Below are positions 1 through 6,819 of a stretch of DNA of 11,296 bases, one piece after another; the first letter of the stretch is position 1; each line of letters starts with the position of its first letter. A model generated the notes under the pieces. The model was given only the letters and a program-made list of their open reading frames with translations, had not been told where the DNA came from and searched no databases. The translations under genes and the position numbers were made by a program. The DNA comes from DAIOHQ01 sp036744635 (GTDB lineage Bacteria; Planctomycetota; Phycisphaerae; Tepidisphaerales; Tepidisphaeraceae), in contig DAIOHQ010000165.1 in assembly GCA_036744635.1 (NCBI GenBank), forward strand, positions 1 through 11,296, written 5' to 3'.

Positions 1-13
1 TGAGGGTGAAGAT

Positions 14-51
14 CCCTCACCCCAGCCCTCTCCCGGAGTACCGGGCGAGGG
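14..51. repeat. GC-rich palindromic repeat (hairpin)
   Basis: Two nested palindromes stand at the left edge. CCCTCTCCCGG (26-36) pairs with CCGGGCGAGGG (41-51) at 10 of 11 positions around the 4-nt loop AGTA. TGAGGG (1-6) pairs with CCCTCA (14-19). The C-rich strand with a central AGTA-type loop looks like a dispersed intergenic repeat of the kind common in large high-GC genomes; this family impression is from memory. It lies downstream of the leftward gene ending at 152 and could also help end its transcript, but there is no T-run behind the stem, so I do not call it a terminator. The repeat may continue beyond the left edge. Positions 52-151 show nothing else I can support. Confidence 0.6.
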
Positions 52-151
52 GGCCAGAAAAAGACGGTTGCCAAAAACATGCGCTACACCCTAATTCGAT
101 CAATCCTCAATTGCCGCCTTGGCCATTGCCCGGACCACCCGCTCAAGCACC

Positions 152-2791
152 TCACCCCGGCCACCACTCCGGCACCGGCGGCGATAGGATGCCGCGCTGG
201 ATGGCCATCCCATAGAGCGAACCGTAGCTCAGCACGAACGACCCCTCGTAGCCGCAGGGCACGCCATCCCAACGCCGGAACTCGACGCCCGATCCCACCG
301 GCCCGGTGAAATGCCCGGCCAGGAACCCGGCCTCCAGGTCGCGGGTCAACCGCTCCGCCTCATTCTTCAACCCGTGGATCTGCAGCGCCCGCAGGTAGTA
401 GGTGGCGATCGTCGGCATCATCGAGCCGTCGGTGTACGTCTCGAAGGTCGGCATCGTCGCGGAAAGAATCCGAGGAAGGAGATGGTCTTCTGTATCGATG
501 GGCAGGAGGTTGGAAGGCAGGCCGAAGCGGGCATCGCCCGCGCCGACCCTGCGGCGGAGTTTTTCCAGCCGCCCAAGGGCGATGCGCGCCTGGTTCGGTC
601 GCAGCAGTCCAAACGCACAGGCGACCGCGTTCACCCACAAGTATGCCGCATCGTGCAGCTTCCCATCCCGGCTCTTCCACCCGGCCACCCAGCCGCTGTC
701 GCGCCCCAGCAGTTGTACGGCATAGGCTTCCCGCAATCGATCGGCCGCCGCGACGCAGGCGCCGGCAGGGGGGGCCGAGCGGGCATCGCCCGCTTCCCCC
801 AGTTCGCCGAGCAGCGCCGCCGCATTCCGCAATGCACGATACGTCCAGGCGTTGACGTATCCGTCGATGTGCCCGAACCCCACCACATCCATCGCGTTGC
901 TGCTCCAGCGGAAACTGCCGCTGTTGCCGGACAAATCGCGGCAGACCGCCAGCCCCTCCGGCCCGATCGTGGCCAGCATCCGCTGCGTGGCCTGGCGCAA
1001 GCCCGAGCCAATATTCCGCAGCCATTCCCGATCCGGCCGTGCCTGCCAGATGCGCCCGGCGGCGCTGACCAGCACCGGATCGCTGTCCAGGTACAGGTTG
1101 CGATGAAAGCCATACCCGCCCCCGCCCAGCAGCGCCCGCGAAACCGTGAAGCGCAGCATCTGCAGCGGATCCGGCCCGCGCCCGCGCCCGCCCGCGCCCC
1201 CGCGCCCAGCCGCCGGCGCCTTCGTGAACGCCGCCAGCTCGCACGGGCCGTGTTGGTTCACGTGGCAATTCACGCTGACGGCATTGTTGGAAAACCCGCC
1301 CAGTTCCGGGCGATAACACGAGAACACCGCTCCCCAATACTGCCGGATGGCAGCGGGAAGCCGGCCGGCCGCCACACGCGTCGCCGGAAGCATCTGACCG
1401 ACCTCAAAACGAATGCGCGCGTGTACGGGCTTGGCCGGCACGAGCGCGCATGCGCCCGCTTCCGGCCGAGGCACCAGCACGATCCCGGCCGTCACGGCCC
1501 CGGCAGCCCGAAAGCTCTCCACCTGCAGACGCGGGATCTCCGCGGCCGATTCGGCATCCATGACCAGCATCCCGCCCCGGTCCGCCGCCAGCGCCGCCGG
1601 CCAACCCACATCGCCGTTGCGCCCGGCCTGCAGCGTCGGCACCGCCGCGACCGAGGTCATTCCCGCCCGCTGGTCCAGTGTCAGCCTCCACGCCTCGGCC
1701 TCGATCACCGGCAGCGCCCGTGCCCGCGCCCGCGGGCGATCGCAGCGCTGCCGCAACTCCAGATCAAATCCATCTCCGCGAACCGTGAAGGTCGCGTCCA
1801 GCAGAATCCCCAAGCCGCAATCGAGGTCACGGTACATCACCCGCGATCCCGCAATCTCAATCGATCCTGTCCAATGGTGCGGGCCGACATCGCGCCCCGG
1901 CGTGCGCAGCACCGGACCGCTGGTCCAACCAAAGCTCGGCGCGCCGGCATCGTTGCGGCGGATCCGGTTGAAACCGGCACAATCACCGCCCGCGCCCGTC
2001 CCATCCCACCCCAGGTGCAGCAGCATCGGCCGGCGCAGCGAAAATCCAACCGATAGCTTGGCGCCGATGAACCGCACCTCCCCGGCGTATTGCTCGACCC
2101 GCATCCCGCGCGGCGCTGCCGGCTTGATCGAGCCTGCCCGTAGCGGCGGCCGCCACGCCGGCAAGTTCAGCGCCGCCGCATCCTTCCCGCGCCCACCTCC
2201 CCGCCCGCGCGGGCCGAACGCCTTGAGCGAATCGAGCAGGGCAAACGGCACGAAATCCGGCGGACCATTGCACTCGCCGTGGTTTGGCCAAACCGGATGT
2301 TCCCGGTCACACTCCACCCGAAGCATCGACGTGCGCACACCGCCCAGCGCGATCACGTGCGGCGGCCGCTCCATCGCCTTCTGAAGCTTCGCGGTCATTT
2401 CCTGCTCGGTCATCTCCTGCCGCAAACCTCGCCCGCTGATGAGCGGATCCGGCGGCAGCTCCACCTCCTTCAGCAATCGCCAGCGCCCTGAACGCTCTTC
2501 AAGGGTGTGGATGGTGAGGTGCGCCGGATGGGTTGGCACAGGCGGCACCCATCGCCCCGCGACGACCGGCCTCAGTTCCAGCCGATCCACCACCTTCGCC
2601 CGCCCCCCCTCCCCGAAGCGCAGATACCGCACCACGCTCTGCCCCGGCATAGCCAGCAGTCGGCAGTCGCCAGTCAGCAGTGAATTTCTTACTGCCGACT
2701 GCCCACTGCCGACTGCCGACTGTCGCGGGGTGACATGCCCGTGAGTAATCGGAAGATGGAACAATTCCGCGGGGGGATAGGACCTTGGCAT
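152..2791 (-). CDS. Large hypothetical protein, probable six-hairpin glycosidase-like enzyme
   Basis: 879 aa, reading leftward, with no signal peptide or membrane segment. The N-terminal half (about 50-470) is rich in beta strands. The C-terminal half (about 480-870) is helical and rich in aromatic and acidic residues, with blocks such as DTEDHLLPRIL (from 766), TYTDGSMMPTIATYY, VEFRRWDG (836-843) and CGYEGSFVLSYG (846-857). A beta-sandwich followed by an (alpha/alpha)6 barrel is typical of six-hairpin glycosidases and related carbohydrate enzymes; this assignment is inference from style, and I cannot name a GH family or catalytic acids. The ATG at 2791 is preceded by AGGAG. Residues 24-47 are encoded by a heptad hairpin repeat inserted in frame. 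Further Gly/Arg- or Arg/Ala-rich runs (GRGGGRG, RARARA, GGRGRG) come from CCCGCG-type microsatellites. It stands alone, divergent from truA. The reverse-strand reading and GC-rich third positions make it a real gene, but its substrate is unknown. Confidence 0.6.
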   Translation of the reverse strand: MPRSYPPAELFHLPITHGHVTPRQSAVGSGQSAVRNSLLTGDCRLLAMPGQSVVRYLRFGEGGRAKVVDRLELRPVVAGRWVPPVPTHPAHLTIHTLEERSGRWRLLKEVELPPDPLISGRGLRQEMTEQEMTAKLQKAMERPPHVIALGGVRTSMLRVECDREHPVWPNHGECNGPPDFVPFALLDSLKAFGPRGRGGGRGKDAAALNLPAWRPPLRAGSIKPAAPRGMRVEQYAGEVRFIGAKLSVGFSLRRPMLLHLGWDGTGAGGDCAGFNRIRRNDAGAPSFGWTSGPVLRTPGRDVGPHHWTGSIEIAGSRVMYRDLDCGLGILLDATFTVRGDGFDLELRQRCDRPRARARALPVIEAEAWRLTLDQRAGMTSVAAVPTLQAGRNGDVGWPAALAADRGGMLVMDAESAAEIPRLQVESFRAAGAVTAGIVLVPRPEAGACALVPAKPVHARIRFEVGQMLPATRVAAGRLPAAIRQYWGAVFSCYRPELGGFSNNAVSVNCHVNQHGPCELAAFTKAPAAGRGGAGGRGRGPDPLQMLRFTVSRALLGGGGYGFHRNLYLDSDPVLVSAAGRIWQARPDREWLRNIGSGLRQATQRMLATIGPEGLAVCRDLSGNSGSFRWSSNAMDVVGFGHIDGYVNAWTYRALRNAAALLGELGEAGDARSAPPAGACVAAADRLREAYAVQLLGRDSGWVAGWKSRDGKLHDAAYLWVNAVACAFGLLRPNQARIALGRLEKLRRRVGAGDARFGLPSNLLPIDTEDHLLPRILSATMPTFETYTDGSMMPTIATYYLRALQIHGLKNEAERLTRDLEAGFLAGHFTGPVGSGVEFRRWDGVPCGYEGSFVLSYGSLYGMAIQRGILSPPVPEWWPG
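2651..2722 (-). repeat. In-frame palindromic heptad repeat inside the 879-aa gene
   Basis: A left arm at 2651-2681 and a right arm at 2691-2721 match as inverted repeats at 26 of 31 positions around the 9-nt loop 2682-2690. Within the arms GTC recurs every 7 nt (2659, 2666, 2673) and its complement GAC does the same (2697, 2711, 2718; 2704 is degenerate). On the coding (minus) strand the element supplies exactly 24 codons (residues 24-47) with no stop, including QSAVGS and LTGDCRLL. It separates PITHGHVTP from MPGQSVVRYLRF, which read like two halves of a normal N-terminal domain. It belongs to the same family as the element at 6082-6150. Confidence 0.85.
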
Positions 2792-2794
2792 AAA

Positions 2795-2799
2795 CTCCT
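2795..2799 (-). promoter_or_regulatory. Ribosome binding site deciding the start of the 879-aa gene
   Basis: On the minus strand AGGAG lies 3 nt before the ATG at 2791, a short but usable spacing. The alternative start, ATG at 2650, is preceded only by the hairpin repeat and has no Shine-Dalgarno. The site therefore supports the longer protein, in which the hairpin is translated. Confidence 0.5.
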
Positions 2800-2834
2800 A
2801 ATTGTCATTGGTCAATTGTCATTGGTCAATTGTC
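2800..2834. repeat. Tandem heptad array (2.5 copies of a 14-mer)
   Basis: AATTGTCATTGGTC occurs at 2800-2813 and 2814-2827 without change, followed by a half copy AATTGTC (2828-2834). Each 14-mer is two related heptads, so GTC falls every 7 nt (2804, 2811, 2818, 2825, 2832). Read on the minus strand the array yields TTGACC followed 17 nt later by GACAAT, a sigma70-like spacing pointing at the leftward gene. A start there would fall only about 3 nt before the ATG and would exclude the AGGAG, so I do not annotate a promoter. Confidence 0.85.
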
Positions 2835-2840
2835 AAGAGA

Positions 2841-2920
2841 GTCAGTAGTCATTAGTCCGTAGTCAGTAGTTCATTGCTCACACACTACTGACTACTGACT
2901 AATAGCTACTGACTACTGAC
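2841..2920. repeat. Intergenic heptad hairpin (GTCAGTA/TACTGAC type)
   Basis: A left arm of GTC heptads (2841-2870; GTC at 2841, 2848, 2855, 2862) and a right arm of complementary GAC heptads (2884-2920; GAC at 2890, 2897, 2911, 2918) form a long hairpin around the loop 2871-2883. The right arm has one extra heptad, which would bulge out. With the tandem array next to it this fills most of the 153-bp spacer between the divergent 879-aa gene and truA, so any promoter for truA must overlap the repeat or lie in the 24 nt after it. Unlike the two intragenic copies, these units contain TAG/TGA and would stop translation. Confidence 0.85.
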
Positions 2921-2944
2921 CAATCACTGTAAGCTGTTATATCC

Positions 2945-3766
2945 ATGTCCAGCCAGCGCTACAAAGTCACCATCGCCTACCGCGGCACCAATTACCACGG
3001 CTGGCAGTTTCAGCAGGCGGCGATGACCTGGAAGAAGCCCAAGCCGAATCCCGCCCACGGCATTCCCACGATCCAGTCGGTGGTGGCGCGGGCGCTGGCA
3101 TCCGTGGTGCGGCATCCGGTGACCCTGGTGGGATCATCGCGCACCGATGCCCGCGTACACGCCAAGGGGCAGATTGCCCATTTTGATACAGACCAGCTTC
3201 AGATTCCGCCGGAGGGGATGCGCATGGCCACGAACCACGCCCTGCCGGAGGACATCCTGATCCGTTCGATCGAGCCGGTGGCCGACTCCTTCGATGCCAT
3301 CGCCTCGACCACCTCCAAGCGCTATCAATATCTGATCTGGAACGGCGAGGATCGGCCGCTGTTCTTCGCCGACCTCGCCTGGCACCGCTGGCAACCGCTG
3401 GATGCCGATGCGATGCACCAGGCCGCGAAGTTGCTGATCGGCACCCGCGATTTCACCAGCTTTGCCAGGCCGGGGCACGGGCGAGAGACGTCGGTGCGGA
3501 CGGTGCTGGATTGCAGCGTGCGCCGCCGCGGCGTGAAGGTGGTCATCGGAATCGAAGGCACCGGCTTCCTCTGGAACATGGTGCGCATCATCGTGGGAAC
3601 ACTGGTGGAGGTCGGGCTGGGAAAATATCCGCCCAACGCAATTGACGAAATGCTAGCCGCCAGGGACCGCCGGCGCGCCGGCACCACCGCCCCCCCGCAC
3701 GGCCTGTATCTGCAGTGGGTGAAGACCGGTGGGGCGGCGGGTACGGGGGATGAAGTGGCGTACTGA
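2945..3766 (+). CDS. truA: tRNA pseudouridine synthase A
   Basis: TruA isomerises uridines 38-40 of the anticodon stem-loop of many tRNAs to pseudouridine, in the cytoplasm, usually as a homodimer. The 273-aa length fits the family. The N-terminal YRGTNYHGWQFQ (12-23) is the typical opening. SSRTDARVHA (64-73) is the catalytic loop, with D68 as the expected nucleophile; the usual Gly after TDA is Arg here. The C-terminal GTRDFTSFA and EGTGFLWNMVRIIVGTLVEVG blocks are also typical. About 15 residues (24-41) between GWQ and TIQ look longer than in most TruA. The ATG at 2945 has no clear Shine-Dalgarno. It leads a rightward run of three genes, 39 nt before the TPR gene. Confidence 0.95.
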   Translation: MSSQRYKVTIAYRGTNYHGWQFQQAAMTWKKPKPNPAHGIPTIQSVVARALASVVRHPVTLVGSSRTDARVHAKGQIAHFDTDQLQIPPEGMRMATNHALPEDILIRSIEPVADSFDAIASTTSKRYQYLIWNGEDRPLFFADLAWHRWQPLDADAMHQAAKLLIGTRDFTSFARPGHGRETSVRTVLDCSVRRRGVKVVIGIEGTGFLWNMVRIIVGTLVEVGLGKYPPNAIDEMLAARDRRRAGTTAPPHGLYLQWVKTGGAAGTGDEVAY

Positions 3767-3792
3767 GTTTTCCCTCGGCCCGCATTGGCGGT

Positions 3793-3798
3793 TACACT
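3793..3798 (+). promoter_or_regulatory. Possible -10 element of a leaderless promoter
   Basis: TACACT lies 7 nt before the ATG at 3806, so transcription would begin on or next to the start codon. The -35 region is poor (TTCCCT at 3770-3775, 17 nt away). No Shine-Dalgarno is seen in front of this ATG, which fits a leaderless message. A single hexamer is weak evidence. Confidence 0.25.
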
Positions 3799-3805
3799 CA
3801 CCGCC

Positions 3806-5518
3806 ATGCCTTCCAAATCCTGCCGTGTCATCTGGGGAATGGTGTGCGCAACACTGATGTGCTCCTGCTGGGCAGCACCGGCCATCGCGGCGGCGACGGC
3901 AGAGGATAAGTCTCTCGTGCGGTCGCTGCGTGAGGTCGTCTATCTCAACTATCAGATTGCCCAGAAGCGGTACGGCGACGCCTCAAAAGTGGCCGACACC
4001 GAAGTGGAACTGGTGGCGCGGCGGGATGATGCGGTCGATCATTTGGCCGAAAAGCTCGACGGGAAAATGGAGCGCCCACAGGTTGAGCTGCTGGCGAAGT
4101 CTGAAGCCGGGGCAGTTAAGGCGTGGGAAAGCATCCCGCGATTGTTTTCCCAGCCGGAACACTGGCTCGTGCAGGCGCGTCTGATAGCCGTTGGTGATCC
4201 TCAACTGCAAATCCCCGGCGTCATCTCGGTCACGCTGGGTGAAAGTGTGCGCCAGGAAGATCGAGCGTTCACCGTTTCCGGCAAGCCGAAGAAGATCCAT
4301 CTGGTATGGCTGGGCGACGGCGGCGTCCGGGGGTTTGAAGGATTCATTGCGCCGAAGGCAAATCCTTATGATGCATTGCCGCCAGACACGCTGGCATGTT
4401 ACGAGGCACAATTCGATCGAGTTGCCGAGGATCTGATTGGGCTTCAATCTGAACTTCCCGAGGGGGAGCATCGCTACCTGGAAAATGCAGCGCGGCAGGA
4501 GATGCGGCGCGACGTCAATGCGGGAATGTTTGACCTGCAAAAGCTCTACCTGCGAAAATCTTTGGAAGGAAAGTCGCGACAGAATCTTCGGACGCTGGCG
4601 GAATCAATTACCCTTTCGGGCGCTGTCTGCGATCTGGCAATACTTGGGGATGGCGATTTTCACTATGCCCTGCGCCACAGTGGATTGAGTACCGACGAAT
4701 GCGCCGCCATGGTGGCGCTAAATCGCAACTTGGCGGTCATGGCCACTTCGGATGCGCCGTGCATTGGCCTTGCATTTCAGCTACGGGGAGCCATCACCAG
4801 CGCCAAGTCTTCAAAGGAGAACGAGTTTTCCCGTGGTGTCTATCGGCTCTGGGTTGCTCAGGTGGGGCAATACGTCGATCGTCACCGAGACCATGCGAAG
4901 GGGATTGATTTCGAAGTGGATGGCGATACCGGGCCGGAGCAGATCGTTGCCCAGCTTGGCCGGTTGCCGGATGATGCGATGCGCGCTATTGCCCAGGAAC
5001 TGCAGGATTCGGCATGGGCTCTGTCGACGGTGGAGCTGTTGCGGGCCGGCGCGGACCGGAAGGTGACGCTGGACGGGGATCATGTCGACAAGATTCTCGC
5101 CAGGGCCGAGATGCTCAGCGATCACAGTGAGCGGGTGAAACTGATCGGCGCCAATCTGCAATGGGCGGCCGATCACTCTGCAAAAGCGATGGACCTGTAC
5201 CAGGAGCTGCAAAAAAATGCCAAGGATAAGGCAGTGGTGGAAGAAGCCTATCGCAACGCCGGGCTCATCAAGCTAGCTTGGCGCGATGATGGAGCGGCGG
5301 CGCTCTGGTATCTCGACAAGGCCTTGGCGCTGAATCCGGATGATGCGCTGGCGCAGTTTGCGAAGGCCCGAGTGCTGGAGATGTTGAGCGAGCTGACGAA
5401 ATCGATTCAGGCATACCAGCGCTATCTGGAGCTACAGCCGACCGGCCCGGAAGCCGAACGCGCGAGAGAGGCGATTCGCCGCCTGCAGCAGAGGCTGAAG
5501 CAGTACCATACCAGTTGA
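3806..5518 (+). CDS. Exported protein with C-terminal TPR repeats, function unknown
   Basis: 570 aa from the ATG at 3806. A TTG 21 nt upstream is in frame but would put seven residues before the signal peptide. Residues 1-30 form a signal peptide: a short basic start, a hydrophobic run (VIWGMVCATLMCSCWAA) and a likely signal peptidase I site near AIA-AA. The protein is therefore probably periplasmic or otherwise outside the inner membrane. The long middle part (about 35-470) is mostly helical, with no motif I recognise. The end (about 479-540) carries about two tetratricopeptide repeats (ALWYLDKALALNPDDALAQFAKARVLEM, then SIQAYQRYLELQP), a protein-binding scaffold. It is codirectional with truA (39 nt) and the acyltransferase (23 nt), so co-transcription is likely, but this does not reveal its role. 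Confidence 0.85.
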   Translation: MPSKSCRVIWGMVCATLMCSCWAAPAIAAATAEDKSLVRSLREVVYLNYQIAQKRYGDASKVADTEVELVARRDDAVDHLAEKLDGKMERPQVELLAKSEAGAVKAWESIPRLFSQPEHWLVQARLIAVGDPQLQIPGVISVTLGESVRQEDRAFTVSGKPKKIHLVWLGDGGVRGFEGFIAPKANPYDALPPDTLACYEAQFDRVAEDLIGLQSELPEGEHRYLENAARQEMRRDVNAGMFDLQKLYLRKSLEGKSRQNLRTLAESITLSGAVCDLAILGDGDFHYALRHSGLSTDECAAMVALNRNLAVMATSDAPCIGLAFQLRGAITSAKSSKENEFSRGVYRLWVAQVGQYVDRHRDHAKGIDFEVDGDTGPEQIVAQLGRLPDDAMRAIAQELQDSAWALSTVELLRAGADRKVTLDGDHVDKILARAEMLSDHSERVKLIGANLQWAADHSAKAMDLYQELQKNAKDKAVVEEAYRNAGLIKLAWRDDGAAALWYLDKALALNPDDALAQFAKARVLEMLSELTKSIQAYQRYLELQPTGPEAERAREAIRRLQQRLKQYHTS

Positions 5519-5525
5519 ATGGGCA

Positions 5526-5532
5526 GAGGAAG
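5526..5532 (+). promoter_or_regulatory. Ribosome binding site deciding the acyltransferase start
   Basis: GAGGAAG lies 9 nt before the ATG at 5542. The longer in-frame alternative, a TTG at 5515 overlapping the stop of the TPR gene, has no such site, so I start the acyltransferase at 5542. Confidence 0.6.
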
Positions 5533-5541
5533 CAGCGCCAC

Positions 5542-6819
5542 ATGTGGAATCCGATCAGCACCGAAATGCCGCGATTCTGGCCGCCCAGGGCCAATGGGTT
5601 TTGGCGCGTGGCGCTGTCGCCGCTGCGGCGATATTATCTCAGGCGCTTCTATGGGATTCTGGATATCACCATCCATGGCGGCGAGCATCTGCGGAACATA
5701 CCGGCCGGCGATGGGGTACTCATCGCGCCGAATCATTCGCACGATTCCGATCCGCACGTGATGATCGAGGTCGGCCGGCGAATGGGGCGGCAATTTTATT
5801 TCATGGCCGCCTGGCAGATTTTCAAGATGCACTGGGGCATCGACGGTTTCGTCATGCAGCGCATGGGGGCATTCAGCGTGGACCGCGAGGGATGCGACCG
5901 GCGGGCGGTGCGGCAGGCGGTGGAGTTGCTTGCGACCGGGCGGCCGCTGGTGGTGTTTCCTGAAGGCGAGGTGTATCGGCTCAATGGCCGCCTCACACCG
6001 CTGCTGGAGGGGGTGGCGTTCATGGCCCTGACGGCGCAGCGGGAAATAGGCAAACGCGAGGGGCAAGAGGTCCAGCGGAAGAGTTACCAGTCACCAGTCG
6101 CCAGTCTCCAGCAAATGCCACTGGAGACTGGAGACCGGCGACTGGTGACTCCGCGGCGGGTGTGGGTTTTGCCCACGGCGATCAAGTACCAGTATGCCGA
6201 TGACGTGCTGCCGGCGCTGGAGGCGGCGATGGGGAAGCTGGAGGCGCATCTGCTGCTCAAGCAGCAGACGGATGCGCCATTACCGCAGCGGATCATGCGC
6301 CTCGGCGATGTGCTGCTCACGATCAAGGAAAAGGAGAAGCTTGGCCATTCGCGCGAAGGGGAACTGCAGCCGCGTATCCACGACCTGATCGAGCACCTGC
6401 TGAGCAAGCAGGAAACCGCGCACTTGAAGAAGTGCCCGTCGGCCGAGACCGTGCCGCTGCGGGTGAAGGCGGTACGCCGGCGCATGCTGGAGATTTACAC
6501 CGATGAGAAGGCCCCCGCCGAGGCGCGGAAAGAGGCGCAGGATGCGCTCGATGATGTGCAACTGGCGCTGCAGTTGTATTGCTACCCAGGCGACTACGTG
6601 CTGGAGCAGCCGTCGATCGAGCGCATGGCCGAGACGATTGAGAAGTTCGAGGAGGATGTCGAGGGATTCACGCCCACGCCCAAGGGCAAGCGGCGGGCGC
6701 AGGTCACGTTTGGCGAACCCATCGACCTGCAGCGATTTGCCACCTCCCGGCACGGCGCGGCCGAGCAGGTGACCGAAGAACTGGAGAAGCGGATCGAGCA
6801 GTTAATGCGCGGCTCCTGA
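5542..6819 (+). CDS. 1-acyl-sn-glycerol-3-phosphate acyltransferase family protein (PlsC-like)
   Basis: 425 aa. PlsC-family enzymes move an acyl chain to lysophosphatidic acid or a related acceptor at the inner membrane, making phospholipid precursors. The catalytic HX4D motif is H65-SHDS-D70 (in APNHSHDSD). GAFSVDR (109-115) and FPEGE (139-143) are the next two acceptor and CoA/ACP-binding motifs, and VLPTAIKY (209-216) the fourth. Two things are unusual. Residues 181-203 come from a heptad hairpin repeat inserted in frame in the loop before VLPTAIKY. A helical stretch of about 170 residues (217-385) precedes the final VTFGEP strand, so the protein is much longer than a core PlsC of about 240 aa. 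The exact acceptor is unknown. It follows the TPR gene by 23 nt and overlaps the convergent lipoprotein gene by 18 bp. Confidence 0.85.
   Translation: MWNPISTEMPRFWPPRANGFWRVALSPLRRYYLRRFYGILDITIHGGEHLRNIPAGDGVLIAPNHSHDSDPHVMIEVGRRMGRQFYFMAAWQIFKMHWGIDGFVMQRMGAFSVDREGCDRRAVRQAVELLATGRPLVVFPEGEVYRLNGRLTPLLEGVAFMALTAQREIGKREGQEVQRKSYQSPVASLQQMPLETGDRRLVTPRRVWVLPTAIKYQYADDVLPALEAAMGKLEAHLLLKQQTDAPLPQRIMRLGDVLLTIKEKEKLGHSREGELQPRIHDLIEHLLSKQETAHLKKCPSAETVPLRVKAVRRRMLEIYTDEKAPAEARKEAQDALDDVQLALQLYCYPGDYVLEQPSIERMAETIEKFEEDVEGFTPTPKGKRRAQVTFGEPIDLQRFATSRHGAAEQVTEELEKRIEQLMRGS
6082..6150 (+). repeat. In-frame palindromic heptad repeat inside the acyltransferase gene
   Basis: Two 30-nt arms (6082-6111 and 6121-6150) match as inverted repeats at 26 of 30 positions around the 9-nt loop CAAATGCCA. 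GTC recurs every 7 nt in the left arm (6090, 6097, 6104) and GAC every 7 nt in the right arm (6126, 6133, 6140, 6147). The element is exactly 69 nt, starts on a codon boundary and adds 23 residues (181-203) including QSPVAS and ETGDRRLV, with no stop. It falls in a loop between two conserved acyltransferase motifs, where an insertion can be tolerated. Confidence 0.9.

Noticed and set aside
311..2056. 581-aa open frame on the plus strand opposite the 879-aa gene
   Set aside because: The translation is Arg/Pro/Gln/Ala-rich without domain features. The leftward frame has a Shine-Dalgarno, plausible domain sequence and covers the region fully.
2800..2920. CRISPR array
   Set aside because: The units are 7-14 nt with no spacers of constant length, and no cas gene is near.
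2930..2944. Promoter -10 (TTATAT or TAAGCT) directly before truA
   Set aside because: TTATAT is only 2 nt from the ATG, too close for a start at or before it. TAAGCT is a poor match with a 15-nt spacer to a weak -35 in the repeat.
3785..3805. TTG start of the TPR gene
   Set aside because: It would add seven residues before the signal peptide. The ATG at 3806 gives a normal signal sequence.
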